Assembly (NCBI GenBank): GCA_023433945.1
Contig: JAEYTP010000136.1
Span: 1 to 13,974 of the forward strand
Source: Bacillota bacterium
GTDB lineage: Bacteria; Bacillota; Clostridia; Acetivibrionales; DSM-1351
Length of the DNA: 13,974 nucleotides
Direction of reading: 5' to 3'
Positions within the stretch are counted from its first letter, which is position 1. Each line of letters starts with the position of its first letter. Under the pieces are notes generated by a model, which worked only from the letters and a program-made list of their open reading frames with translations, did no database searches and was not told where the DNA came from. Positions 7,028-13,974 of the stretch are shown in pieces. A program made the position numbers and the translations under genes.

Positions 7028-8044
7028 TTATTTATTTTCTTCTATTCCATTAGGATAGAAAATAGTCTTTAGTCCTGCATTCCCAGACAATACATCTTCA
7101 AAGGTCTTAGGAGCATCATCTAGTGTCAGCCTTTTATCTACAAGATTCATTAAGTTAACTTTACCGCTTTTAGCAAGCGCAACTGCCTTTCCAAAGGTCT
7201 TTTTAAGAGCAAAGCTTCCGCAAATCTTTAGCTCGCGTTTAAACACCTCATAAGGATTTATGGTTATTTGACTATTGTCTGGGCATACACCAAAGAATAG
7301 TATTGTACCTGAATCCTTTACATATTTAATTTCACCCTCAATTACTCTTGGAACTCCAGTACAGTCAATAACAACCTCATAAGAATTTACAAGACCTAGC
7401 TTTTCAAATTCAGCAGATGTGTAAGCATGATTTGCTCCAAGTTTTTTGGCTAGCGCAAGCTTGTTCTCAAAAAGGTCGACAACAGTAACACTAGCAGCTC
7501 CATTTATTGCTGCCAATTGAGCATGCATAAGTCCTATTGGGCCTGCACCGAATATCAACACAGAGCTACCTAAGCCTATACCTGCCTTTTCTTGTCCATA
7601 AACCACACAAGCTAAAGGTTCTATCATGGAAGCCTCAGTAAAGGAAAGCCCTGAAGTGTCAAAAACACAACGCTCAGGAACAGTTAAATATTGAGCAAAA
7701 GCACCATGCCTTGTTACACCAACTGCGTGCATATCTACGCAAAAATTTTGGCGATTTTCCTTACAAGCATCACATGCCTCACAAAATATGTTTGGGTCAG
7801 CAGCAACATGCTGACCAACCTTAAACTTTGTAACGTTTTTGCCAATACCAGCTACTACACCAGAAAACTCATGGCCTGGAATTCTCGGATAGCTTCCAAA
7901 ATATTCGCCCTTATATATATGCACATCAGTACCACATAAGCCTGCAGCCTTAACCTCAAGTAGTATTTCATCATCTGCTGGAATGGGTACTTGTGTATCT
8001 CTTACTACCCCAACGTTGGGTTTCTCAATAAAAAATGCTTTCAA
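7028..8044 (-). CDS. Zinc-dependent medium-chain dehydrogenase, sorbitol dehydrogenase-like (second of three)
   Basis: This 338-residue protein keeps the catalytic zinc ligands C37 (LCGTD), H58-E59 and E142, the structural zinc cysteines C88, C91, C94 and C102, the coenzyme motif GAGPIG at 166-171, and D190, which favours NAD. The segment GTDVHIYKGEYFGSYPRIPGHE is typical of sorbitol, xylitol and related polyol dehydrogenases. It starts with TTG at 8044-8042: no in-frame ATG is available nearby, and an AAGGTGA site lies six bases upstream. The gene sits 41 bases after the previous dehydrogenase. It is clearly diverged from its two neighbours, so the three are not recent copies and probably act on different substrates or carbon positions. 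The reaction is inferred from the family only. Confidence 0.9.
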   Translation of the reverse strand: MKAFFIEKPNVGVVRDTQVPIPADDEILLEVKAAGLCGTDVHIYKGEYFGSYPRIPGHEFSGVVAGIGKNVTKFKVGQHVAADPNIFCEACDACKENRQNFCVDMHAVGVTRHGAFAQYLTVPERCVFDTSGLSFTEASMIEPLACVVYGQEKAGIGLGSSVLIFGAGPIGLMHAQLAAINGAASVTVVDLFENKLALAKKLGANHAYTSAEFEKLGLVNSYEVVIDCTGVPRVIEGEIKYVKDSGTILFFGVCPDNSQITINPYEVFKRELKICGSFALKKTFGKAVALAKSGKVNLMNLVDKRLTLDDAPKTFEDVLSGNAGLKTIFYPNGIEENK

Positions 8045-8050
8045 ATTACA

Positions 8051-8057
8051 TCACCTT
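8051..8057 (-). promoter_or_regulatory. Ribosome binding site supporting a TTG start
   Basis: AAGGTGA on the minus strand stands six bases before the TTG at 8044-8042. The ATG that overlaps this region is followed at once by TAA, so it cannot start the gene. The protein then begins MKAFFIEKP, a normal start for this dehydrogenase family. Confidence 0.65.
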
Positions 8058-8085
8058 TCCCATGTTTTAAGCTATACTATCTATA

Positions 8086-9162
8086 TTAAAAAGTAATAGC
8101 GACTTTGAAATCACCATATTTTCCGCTTGCATAATCAAAAGCCGTCTCCCAATCTTCAAGAGTAAAGGTTTTTGTAATAAGTCCGTTTGTTTTTAATTTA
8201 CCGTTTTTGATATTTTCAATTACGAATGGGTAGCAATATGGACTTAAATGGGAACCCAAAAGATCCAGTTCCTTTCTGTCTCCAATAATGGACCAATCCA
8301 CTGTAGTTGGTTCTCCGAAAACGCTAAATTCTACAAAGCGTCCTAACTTTCTTATCATGCTGAGCCCTTGAACTACACTAGATGGATGCCCTGTTGCTTC
8401 TATGTATATATCGCAGCCATAACCGTCAGTTAACTCCAGCACTTTTGCCACAACATCTTCTTTGCCTGGGTTCATAACAATATCCGCACCAAACTCTTTT
8501 GCTTTTTCCAAGCGATTATCCACCATATCAAGCACTATTAATTTAGTAGGGTTTTGCATTCTCGCATATGTAATCATTCCAAGGCCAAGAGTACCAGCAC
8601 CAGAAATAACCACTATATCATCATTGTGAATTTGCGCTCTATCTACCGCATGCTTTGAACAACCATAGGGTTCAATAAGTAGAGCTGATGTTAATGGTAT
8701 CTCTTCGGGTACCCTAGAAATAACAGAAGTCTTAGGGAATCTTACATATTCAGCCATACCACCGTTGTTTCCTTTTTGGAATCCAAAGATTGCATGCGGT
8801 TGGCACATCCAGTACTTACCAGTTTTACAAAATCTGCATTCCCCACATGGGACAATCTGATCGGCTATAACTCTCTCCCCAACTTTAAAATCTTTAATAT
8901 TTTCTCCCACTTCAACAATATATCCCAAAAACTCATGTCCGGGAATAAATGGCGGCTCTACCCATGCCGGTTGATGATCGCCACCCCAATACATAGCTGC
9001 TCCATGTTCACACTTCAGGTCACTTGCGCAAACCCCGCAACCTTCTGTTTTAATTATGATATCATCAGGACCACACTCAGGTGTTGGATAGTTTGTTTCA
9101 AAACGGTAATCCCCTTTTCCATATGCTACTAGAGCCTTCATAGTTGATGGTATTTTTCTCAT
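8086..9162 (-). CDS. Zinc-dependent medium-chain dehydrogenase, polyol dehydrogenase type with insertion (first of three)
   Basis: This 358-residue protein has catalytic zinc ligands C45 (GVCASD), H76-E77 and E164, structural zinc cysteines C106, C109, C112 and C120, the Rossmann motif GAGTLG at 188-193, and D212, which favours NAD. Between the catalytic cysteine and the GHE motif there is an insertion rich in aromatic residues (CEHGAAMYWGGDHQPAWVEP, 51-70) that the two neighbouring dehydrogenases lack; it should line the substrate pocket. From memory, similar inserts occur in dehydrogenases assigned to erythritol/L-threitol use, but this was not checked. The ATG follows an AAGGAGG site. The gene comes 106 bases after the third FAD oxidoreductase, and a weak internal promoter is possible in that gap. 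It probably oxidises a polyol hydroxyl to a ketone. Confidence 0.9.
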   Translation of the reverse strand: MRKIPSTMKALVAYGKGDYRFETNYPTPECGPDDIIIKTEGCGVCASDLKCEHGAAMYWGGDHQPAWVEPPFIPGHEFLGYIVEVGENIKDFKVGERVIADQIVPCGECRFCKTGKYWMCQPHAIFGFQKGNNGGMAEYVRFPKTSVISRVPEEIPLTSALLIEPYGCSKHAVDRAQIHNDDIVVISGAGTLGLGMITYARMQNPTKLIVLDMVDNRLEKAKEFGADIVMNPGKEDVVAKVLELTDGYGCDIYIEATGHPSSVVQGLSMIRKLGRFVEFSVFGEPTTVDWSIIGDRKELDLLGSHLSPYCYPFVIENIKNGKLKTNGLITKTFTLEDWETAFDYASGKYGDFKVAITF

Positions 9163-9204
9163 ACTAGTCCTCCTTTCAAAAAAGACGCTTTATTATTTGT
9201 TATG

Positions 9205-9240
9205 TATATAAATACTTTGAATTAAATGTAAAAGCTTTTA
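9205..9240 (-). promoter_or_regulatory. Possible weak internal promoter with overlapping palindrome
   Basis: On the minus strand TTTACA (9232-9227) and TATATA (9210-9205) are 16 bases apart, five and four of six consensus positions. The 12-base perfect palindrome TAAAAGCTTTTA (9229-9240) overlaps the -35 box. It could let the dehydrogenase and kinase genes be expressed apart from the FAD genes. In AT-rich DNA such matches arise by chance, so this is weak. Confidence 0.25.
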
Positions 9241-9268
9241 TGCCTAGAATAAATAAGCATTCAAATTT

Positions 9269-10564
9269 TTATACGATAGCACCTTGCTCTCTCAGCTTTT
9301 TCACTAGAAGCTCAGTGTCCATTTTGCTCATAGAACAATTATTGTGTAAACTAATAGCTGCAGCAGTTCCTGCGGCCTGCCCCATTGCCATACAGGTAGC
9401 CATAACTCGAATTGAACCAAAAGCTGAGTTGTCAGTGCATACACAGCGGCCGGCAGTAATTAAGTTTTCACTATTTTTAGGTACTAGTACACCATATGGA
9501 ATATTGTATTCCTGCTTCAAACTAGTGCAGACTTGCTCGATACTATCTGGTCTGTGAATATCTATTACATGCGTTCCCTTTGCAATAGTATCCTTAAAAT
9601 CCTTTGGATTGAGCACATCGTCCGCTGTCATCTCATATAATCCTACGATACGGTATGTTTCACGCACGCCAGCCTGTGTCCCTGACTTTAATAGCCAGCA
9701 ATCTTTGAAAGCTGCAAAGTTTTCACGCATAATATTTATTACTTTGAACAAATTCTCACGTAGATTGCACTCAGCCTTTGTAAATTGTTCAGGTGAGCTT
9801 GCGTCTGTGCCCTCACGCAATAAATTAATAGTTACTATGCCATCACGGAAGTGTCTGCTAATCCATGGCCCACCAAATATAGGCATTTCACCCTTTGCAT
9901 TAAGTTCACTTAATCTATCTCTTATTTCAGCACTAATAGGCATTTTTTCATCAACTGCATCTGCAAATATATCTTTAAGGGCATCAGTATCAACACCTCC
10001 AAGTTGGAACCACAGGGATGCAGGCTGGAGTTTGTCTTGCTTTGTAGTTTCATAGCCCGCTGCTCTTACCAGGTCAGCGTCACCAGTACAGTCAATGGCC
10101 ACTTTACAGCCATATGCGACACGTCCAGCTTTGTTCTGTACTATTACATGACTAACCTTTCCATCAGTCATAATACAGTTTGAAAAATAAGTATGATATA
10201 ACAATGTAACTCCGCTTTCGAGTAGCATTTGCTGAGCTGCCAGCTTGAACATCTCATCATTTACAGGAACATTTCCGCTATCAAGCGTAACATCGGCTCC
10301 ATCTAAAGCGCTAATTCTCTTCATTAGCTCAAAAGGAATTCCATCGATAATCAGCTTTTTCTTCTTTTTGAAAATACTAATAGGGGTTACAAGAGCACTT
10401 GATGCCATGCCCCCTACAAAACCATAACGCTCTATTAATAGCGTTCTTGCACCATTTCTAGCAGAGGCAACAGCTGCAATAATACCAGAAGGTCCACCTC
10501 CACATACGATTACGTCATAGTTATCTATAACTGGAACCTTAGTCTCTTTTTCAAAAATAAACAT
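9269..10564 (-). CDS. FAD-dependent oxidoreductase, FAD_oxidored family (third of three)
   Basis: With the start chosen here this is a 431-residue flavoprotein. The N-terminal dinucleotide-binding motif is GGGPSG (22-27), with acidic E45 at the end of the second strand (LLIERYG) for the ribose of FAD, followed by VGG. Further family marks are DCTGDADL in the middle, the LQPASLWF strand, GVRETYRIVG, and the C-terminal FAD motif with AGRC...S...M..GQAAGTAAA. No transmembrane segment or signal peptide is seen, so it should be cytoplasmic. A longer reading from a TTG at 10600 was rejected because AGGAGGG at 10568-10574 lies just before the ATG at 10564. Members of this family oxidise varied small molecules, and many are of unknown function. 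Two paralogues precede it. The substrate is unknown but is likely an intermediate of the same pathway as the dehydrogenases. Confidence 0.87.
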   Translation of the reverse strand: MFIFEKETKVPVIDNYDVIVCGGGPSGIIAAVASARNGARTLLIERYGFVGGMASSALVTPISIFKKKKKLIIDGIPFELMKRISALDGADVTLDSGNVPVNDEMFKLAAQQMLLESGVTLLYHTYFSNCIMTDGKVSHVIVQNKAGRVAYGCKVAIDCTGDADLVRAAGYETTKQDKLQPASLWFQLGGVDTDALKDIFADAVDEKMPISAEIRDRLSELNAKGEMPIFGGPWISRHFRDGIVTINLLREGTDASSPEQFTKAECNLRENLFKVINIMRENFAAFKDCWLLKSGTQAGVRETYRIVGLYEMTADDVLNPKDFKDTIAKGTHVIDIHRPDSIEQVCTSLKQEYNIPYGVLVPKNSENLITAGRCVCTDNSAFGSIRVMATCMAMGQAAGTAAAISLHNNCSMSKMDTELLVKKLREQGAIV

Positions 10565-10567
10565 AAA

Positions 10568-10574
10568 CCCTCCT
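10568..10574 (-). promoter_or_regulatory. Ribosome binding site that fixes the start of the third FAD oxidoreductase
   Basis: AGGAGGG on the minus strand lies three bases before the ATG at 10564-10562, which leads straight into the family's usual N-terminus. It falls inside the longer reading that would begin with TTG at 10600, for which no comparable site is seen. Confidence 0.75.
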
Positions 10575-10635
10575 AAAAAATGGGTGACACACCTGCCCAA
10601 GGTTTTCTAGTGTAAACATTCAATCTCAGCATTAC

Positions 10636-10661
10636 CAACACTTCAGTAACACTCTAACACT
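10636..10661 (-). repeat. Three short direct repeats in the gap between two FAD genes
   Basis: On the plus strand the heptamers CAACACT (10636-10642), TAACACT (10647-10653) and TAACACT (10655-10661) follow each other at 11 and 8 bases. They lie in the 113-base gap between the second and third FAD oxidoreductase genes. The copies are short and may be chance, or a small protein-binding cluster. Confidence 0.3.
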
Positions 10662-10677
10662 TATAAATTCTTATATT

Positions 10678-11982
10678 CTAAAAAAGTTGTACCCCACGCT
10701 CACTCAAAACCTTTTGCACTTCATGGAAATCTATATCACGAGGCTCTATTTCCTTGCAGGATGCAAGTGCAGCAGCTACTCCTGCAGCTTCACCGATGGC
10801 CATACAAATGGACATTACACGGTAGGATGCATGTGCACGGTGAGTGCCTGAAATACATCTCCCTGCGAGTACTAAACCATCTATACTTTTTGGAATCAAA
10901 CAACGTAAGGGGATGTCATATGGTGTTACCTCTTCTGGAACTCCTTCCGCTTGCGCACTGCCAGTAGGGTTATGGATATCAACTATAAAGCTAGCTTTAT
11001 GTACTACAACATCTTCAAACCTACGCCCAGTACGAAGATCCATATCATGAAGCATATATTGACCTATAAAACGACGGGTCTCACGAACTCCCAGCGTGTT
11101 TGCCGTGCTCTTTATAAAACAATTCTGATAACCATCTACGTGCTTTCTGAGAAAATCAGTAACTATATCAATTTGTGTGCGTAAATCAATTTCTGCTTTT
11201 TCTAGGTCATCGCTAGACAAAGCAGAGATACCGTTTGATTGAGTTGTATTAATTACACGTTCTCCAGGAACTGAAGTGCGAAATGAGCGAACCGATGCCG
11301 CATTTGGAGGTAGATGTCCCTCTTTGCAAAACCTTGTAGTATAATCAAGAAACCTTTCTCCCTTGTATGTAACATGGTCTAGTTCACCTATACAGGTCAG
11401 AGCATTTTCCTCAACGCCTTGTAGACGGAACATTAATGTAACAGGTTGTAATAGACTATCTCCGTCTCGTCCCATCTCATATTCTGCACCTGCATAGTAT
11501 GCAACATCACCATCGCCTGAAGCATCAACAAAGCATTTTGCCCGTATAAGCTTCATACCTGTCTTTTGTGAAATAACAATGCCTGTAACTTTTTTGCCCT
11601 CTGTTATAGCATCTACAACAGGGGTTTGTAAATATATCTTTACGCCTGCTTCATGTGCAAAATCAATAAGCACTCGCTTGGCCATTTCAAAGTCGTGAGT
11701 CTGTTGTGTAACACCTGTTTCATCACTATCTGGAACTCCTAAACGGGCAACGAGCTCATCACGTAAAGTTCCCTTTGATACACTTCCTAGTATTGGTGCA
11801 ACCGCACCGTTTGTAAGATTTCCACCAAGCGTTCCATAACGCTCAATTAATGCAGTCTTTGCTCCTAATCGAGCAGCTGATACAGCGGCACAGATACCCG
11901 CAGGGCCGGAACCAACCACTACAACATCATATTGTGCTGCTATCTCTATAGATTTCTGATATGATACTGATCCAATACTCAT
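10678..11982 (-). CDS. FAD-dependent oxidoreductase, FAD_oxidored family (second of three)
   Basis: This 434-residue flavoprotein has the dinucleotide-binding motif GSGPAG (24-29), E47 at the end of the second strand (ALIERYG) and the following LGG. Mid-protein it has DASGDGDV and LQPVTLMF, then LGVRETRRFIG, and at the C-terminus LAGRCISG with S-Y-R, M-A-I-G-E-A-A-G, which closes the FAD site. It shares all landmarks with the genes on both sides, but the substrate-side segments between residues 60-110 and 180-280 differ widely, as expected if each enzyme works on a different compound. The ATG follows a GGAGG site at seven bases. It is separated from the first paralogue by 79 bases with a stem-loop. 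Cytoplasmic; substrate unknown. Confidence 0.88.
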   Translation of the reverse strand: MSIGSVSYQKSIEIAAQYDVVVVGSGPAGICAAVSAARLGAKTALIERYGTLGGNLTNGAVAPILGSVSKGTLRDELVARLGVPDSDETGVTQQTHDFEMAKRVLIDFAHEAGVKIYLQTPVVDAITEGKKVTGIVISQKTGMKLIRAKCFVDASGDGDVAYYAGAEYEMGRDGDSLLQPVTLMFRLQGVEENALTCIGELDHVTYKGERFLDYTTRFCKEGHLPPNAASVRSFRTSVPGERVINTTQSNGISALSSDDLEKAEIDLRTQIDIVTDFLRKHVDGYQNCFIKSTANTLGVRETRRFIGQYMLHDMDLRTGRRFEDVVVHKASFIVDIHNPTGSAQAEGVPEEVTPYDIPLRCLIPKSIDGLVLAGRCISGTHRAHASYRVMSICMAIGEAAGVAAALASCKEIEPRDIDFHEVQKVLSERGVQLF

Positions 11983-12004
11983 TCTAATACCTCCAAAGTT
12001 ACAG

Positions 12005-12038
12005 TATTAGTGCAGATTATATACAACCTGCACTAATA
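12005..12038 (-). terminator. Stem-loop between first and second FAD oxidoreductase genes
   Basis: The arms TATTAGTGCAG (12005-12015) and CTGCACTAATA (12028-12038) are perfect inverted copies around a 12-base AT-rich loop. No U-tract follows on the minus strand, and the next gene's ribosome binding site comes soon after. An mRNA processing or stability element, or an operator, is more likely than a full terminator. Confidence 0.5.
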
Positions 12039-12061
12039 AACTTAACTATTTTGCTATATAA

Positions 12062-13435
12062 TTAATCACCTAAAAACGCACCTTGCTTTAATAGACTTGA
12101 GCGGAGCTCTTTTACATCAATATTTGCAGGCGACTTTCCTTCTTTTATTGCCATTGCTGCAGCAGTACCGGCTGCCTGACCAAATATCATACAGCATGGT
12201 ATCATACGAGTAGCTGAGCCTGCTATCGCATCAGCTGAGAGTGAACGCCCTGCAACAAGTAGATTACTAACACCCTTTGGTACCAAGCAAGGGTATGGCA
12301 CACCAAAGTAAGGTCCATTTTCTAAAGTAAAATATGTTCCTCCTGGGTCGTTCCTATTGTGAGTATCCATATTTGTTGCCAGAACAGCTATGGAGTTATC
12401 AGGTACGCGACAATTTATAACATCGTCTGCCGTCAACTTGTACAGGCCATCAATATGGCGGGTCTCACGAATTCCTATTCTAGCTGCTGTACCCATAAAC
12501 TTTGCATTTTCAAATCCAATAGCGTACTTCTTCAAGAAATTAAACACTTTATGCGCCTGCTTCATTCCAATCAATTCAGCCTTTGTTAAATCCTCGGCAT
12601 TGGTTCCATCAATGTCTAGAATACGGGAAACATTTAAACGATACTCACCAGGTTCAGGACTCTCAAATAGGCAAATTTCTGCACGAGGTACATCTCCCCA
12701 TTCCTCCTGCTTTTCTTTAATCAACCAACTGAACGGACCATAGAAAGGACGAATTTCATCCTTATGTTCCTTCATGTGAATCTTTAGTCTCTCCGAATCA
12801 ACATTGGAAACACGGAAGAACATTGTTGCTGGCTGCATGTTGCCATCATTAATGTTACCTAGTTCATAATTTACGCCAGACCTAGCGGCCACATCTGCAT
12901 CACCAGAACAATCTATTATAATTTTTGCGCGAATAACAGACATACCTGACTTGTTTGCAATTATAACACCAACTATCTTATCGTCTTCCTTCAAAACATC
13001 TACAAACTGTGTATGTAAGAGGATTTCTGCACCCGCTTCTAAAATCATATCGGAAGCAACCATTTTCAAAGCTTCATGGTCAAATGGTCCCACATGGTCA
13101 TGACCAACATTATAGAATCCAGCGTGGGAGGTTGTAGATCTAACTACACTAGGCTGAATAGCACCACCCATTTCTTCCATTCTATCTACAATTTCTTGAA
13201 AAATACCTTTAATGATTTGCTTTTCACTTCTTGCATCATAAGCTGTCATAAAAGGACCTACAAGACCGTTAGTAGCCTGTCCACCAACGCATCCCGAATC
13301 ATCAATTACCAATGTCTTTGCACCGTTCCTAGCAGCACAGATAGCTGCTCCTATTCCTGCTGGGCCAGCACCGACAACTAGGATATCTATATCACGGTAA
13401 ATGGGAAGTATTTTGCTATAATTAATTGTACTCAT
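12062..13435 (-). CDS. FAD-dependent oxidoreductase, FAD_oxidored family (first of three)
   Basis: This 457-residue flavoprotein has GAGPAG at 22-27, an aspartate pair (D45-D46, in LVIDDSG) instead of the usual glutamate at the end of the second strand, then VGG. Later marks are DCSGDADV, MQPATMFF, IGIRETRHIDG, and a C-terminal LVAGRSLSAD followed by S-A-T-R and G-Q-A-A-G-T-A-A-A. It is the longest of the three paralogues; a segment near 77-115 with several histidines (TTSHAGFYNVGHDHVGP) has no equal in the others and may form a metal or substrate site. The ATG follows AAGGAG by seven bases. It is the first enzyme gene after the solute-binding protein gene, which suggests it could act early on the imported compound. 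The reaction is unknown. Confidence 0.88.
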   Translation of the reverse strand: MSTINYSKILPIYRDIDILVVGAGPAGIGAAICAARNGAKTLVIDDSGCVGGQATNGLVGPFMTAYDARSEKQIIKGIFQEIVDRMEEMGGAIQPSVVRSTTSHAGFYNVGHDHVGPFDHEALKMVASDMILEAGAEILLHTQFVDVLKEDDKIVGVIIANKSGMSVIRAKIIIDCSGDADVAARSGVNYELGNINDGNMQPATMFFRVSNVDSERLKIHMKEHKDEIRPFYGPFSWLIKEKQEEWGDVPRAEICLFESPEPGEYRLNVSRILDIDGTNAEDLTKAELIGMKQAHKVFNFLKKYAIGFENAKFMGTAARIGIRETRHIDGLYKLTADDVINCRVPDNSIAVLATNMDTHNRNDPGGTYFTLENGPYFGVPYPCLVPKGVSNLLVAGRSLSADAIAGSATRMIPCCMIFGQAAGTAAAMAIKEGKSPANIDVKELRSSLLKQGAFLGD

Positions 13436-13472
13436 ATAATATCTCCTTATAGTTTTATTGCTCTTTAGTGTT

Positions 13473-13497
13473 GTAGCAGTCCCGTTGGGACTGCTAC
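13473..13497 (-). terminator. Stem-loop after the upstream solute-binding protein gene
   Basis: The arms GTAGCAGTCCC (13473-13483) and GGGACTGCTAC (13487-13497) pair perfectly around the three-base loop GTT, a very stable 11-pair hairpin. It starts 20 bases after the stop codon of the solute-binding protein gene. No U-tract follows on either strand, so partial termination or protection of the binding-protein mRNA is more likely than full termination. The same layout is found after the other binding-protein gene (230-269). Confidence 0.6.
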
Positions 13498-13516
13498 ATA
13501 TAGAATTTATAATAAT

Positions 13517-13974
13517 TTATTTACCATAGAAATTGTCGTACCAACCTTGCATTTCGGCTTTTATCTTCTCTCCGCCGCCATTTGTCCAGTCTGACTGGAA
13601 GGTCTTGAGGTCATCAATCTTCTTAGTGCCGCTGATAAGCTGAAGGATAAAGTCACTAGTTGCCTTGAATAAGGACTGATTGTACTTCGAGTAGTTCTCC
13701 AAAGAAGGCATGAATGCAAAGGTATTATCTACAAAAACTTCTGGTGTTTCTTTATTAGCTTTATTGGTAATCGCATCAAATGCTGCCCACATGGCATCAC
13801 TCTTTCTAACACGTGAAGGCCACTGCTTTGCAAACTCTTCCTCATTTGTACTGTTAAGATACCAGTATGAATTACCACGTTCTTCTGAGAAGATAGGGTT
13901 AATTGGTTTGATGGAACCATCTGCATCATATGTAAAGTGTGTACCTTCAACTCCAATATTGAGGTAAAGCTGAT
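13517..13974 (-). CDS. ABC transporter solute-binding protein, C-terminal part (cut by window edge)
   Basis: The frame is open from the right edge to the stop at 13517-13519 and gives the last 151 residues; it is not a short gene starting at the internal ATG at 13792. The visible part begins with LYLNIGVEGTHFTYDADGSI, followed by ERGNSYWYLNS and ending EMQGWYDNFYGK. The G-x-EG-x-H-[FY] motif followed by an aromatic segment and a C-terminal WYDNFYG-like end is characteristic of the larger (about 500-residue) binding lipoproteins of the LplA/LipO type that serve complex-carbohydrate importers in Bacillota. This is a different subfamily from the binding protein at 277-1605, so the window touches two importers. 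Its permease genes are probably to the right, outside the window. The substrate is unknown but should feed the oxidoreductases that follow. Confidence 0.85.
   Translation of the reverse strand, partial: QLYLNIGVEGTHFTYDADGSIKPINPIFSEERGNSYWYLNSTNEEEFAKQWPSRVRKSDAMWAAFDAITNKANKETPEVFVDNTFAFMPSLENYSKYNQSLFKATSDFILQLISGTKKIDDLKTFQSDWTNGGGEKIKAEMQGWYDNFYGK

Noticed and set aside
8776..9132. Open frame of 118 codons on the plus strand opposite the first dehydrogenase gene
   Set aside because: It mirrors the zinc-binding region of the dehydrogenase and has no independent support.
9227..9242. CcpA catabolite-response element
   Set aside because: The palindrome has a GC centre and wrong spacing from TG to the centre, so it does not fit the consensus with a central CG. 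No convincing match was noticed in the other gaps.
9609..10055. Open frame of 148 codons on the plus strand opposite the third FAD gene
   Set aside because: It lies wholly within a clearly conserved flavoprotein gene and the translation lacks any domain pattern.
10575..10599. Small hairpin followed by six T on the minus strand, before the third FAD gene
   Set aside because: The stem has only four pairs by either of two foldings, too weak to call a terminator or attenuator.
10565..10600. Twelve-residue N-terminal extension of the third FAD protein from a TTG codon
   Set aside because: A strong AGGAGGG site lies inside this stretch right before the ATG at 10564, and the paralogues have no such extension.
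13729..13956. Second minus-strand frame near the right edge
   Set aside because: It overlaps the solute-binding protein in another frame; the binding-protein frame has conserved motifs and stays open to the edge.

Overview
The window reads as a piece of a low-GC Bacillota genome, most likely a clostridial (Lachnospiraceae-like) sugar degrader. This rests on AT-rich intergenic DNA, strong AGGAGG-type ribosome binding sites, a lipoprotein-type solute-binding protein and the kinds of protein family present; no 16S or other marker gene is in view. Every supported gene lies on the minus strand, so transcription runs from high to low coordinates. No tRNA, rRNA, CRISPR array or complete mobile element was seen.

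The right-hand block (13974 down to 4858) looks like one long catabolic transcription unit that begins outside the window. In order of transcription it holds the C-terminal end of an ABC-transporter solute-binding protein, three tandem FAD-dependent oxidoreductases of one family (FAD_oxidored type), three zinc-dependent medium-chain dehydrogenases of sorbitol/threonine-dehydrogenase type, and a PfkB fructokinase-like sugar kinase. The logic is import, oxidation of a polyol or unusual sugar at several positions, then phosphorylation of the resulting ketose. Several junctions carry stem-loops without a U-tract, and one junction (6911-7006) carries a degenerate tandem repeat with a period of 18-20 bases.

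A gene-free stretch of about 370 bases (4485-4857) separates this block from a second unit (4484 down to 1). The second unit starts with an unusual fusion protein, a LacI-type repressor joined to a ribokinase-like kinase. Next come a divergent nucleoside hydrolase, a lipoprotein solute-binding protein and the first 33 codons of an ABC sugar permease cut by the window edge. The stretch contains a good sigma-A-type promoter and two matching 22-base palindromes, one just downstream of the predicted start of transcription and one about 166 bases further upstream: a plausible autoregulatory operator pair.

Inferred biology: the left unit imports a nucleoside-like or glycosidic compound, splits it with the hydrolase and phosphorylates the sugar with the fused kinase, whose regulator half senses a sugar. 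The right unit oxidises and phosphorylates sugars or polyols. The substrates cannot be read from sequence alone. The most unusual items are the regulator-kinase fusion with altered kinase motifs, the three-plus-three oxidoreductase cluster, and the divergent hydrolase active site.
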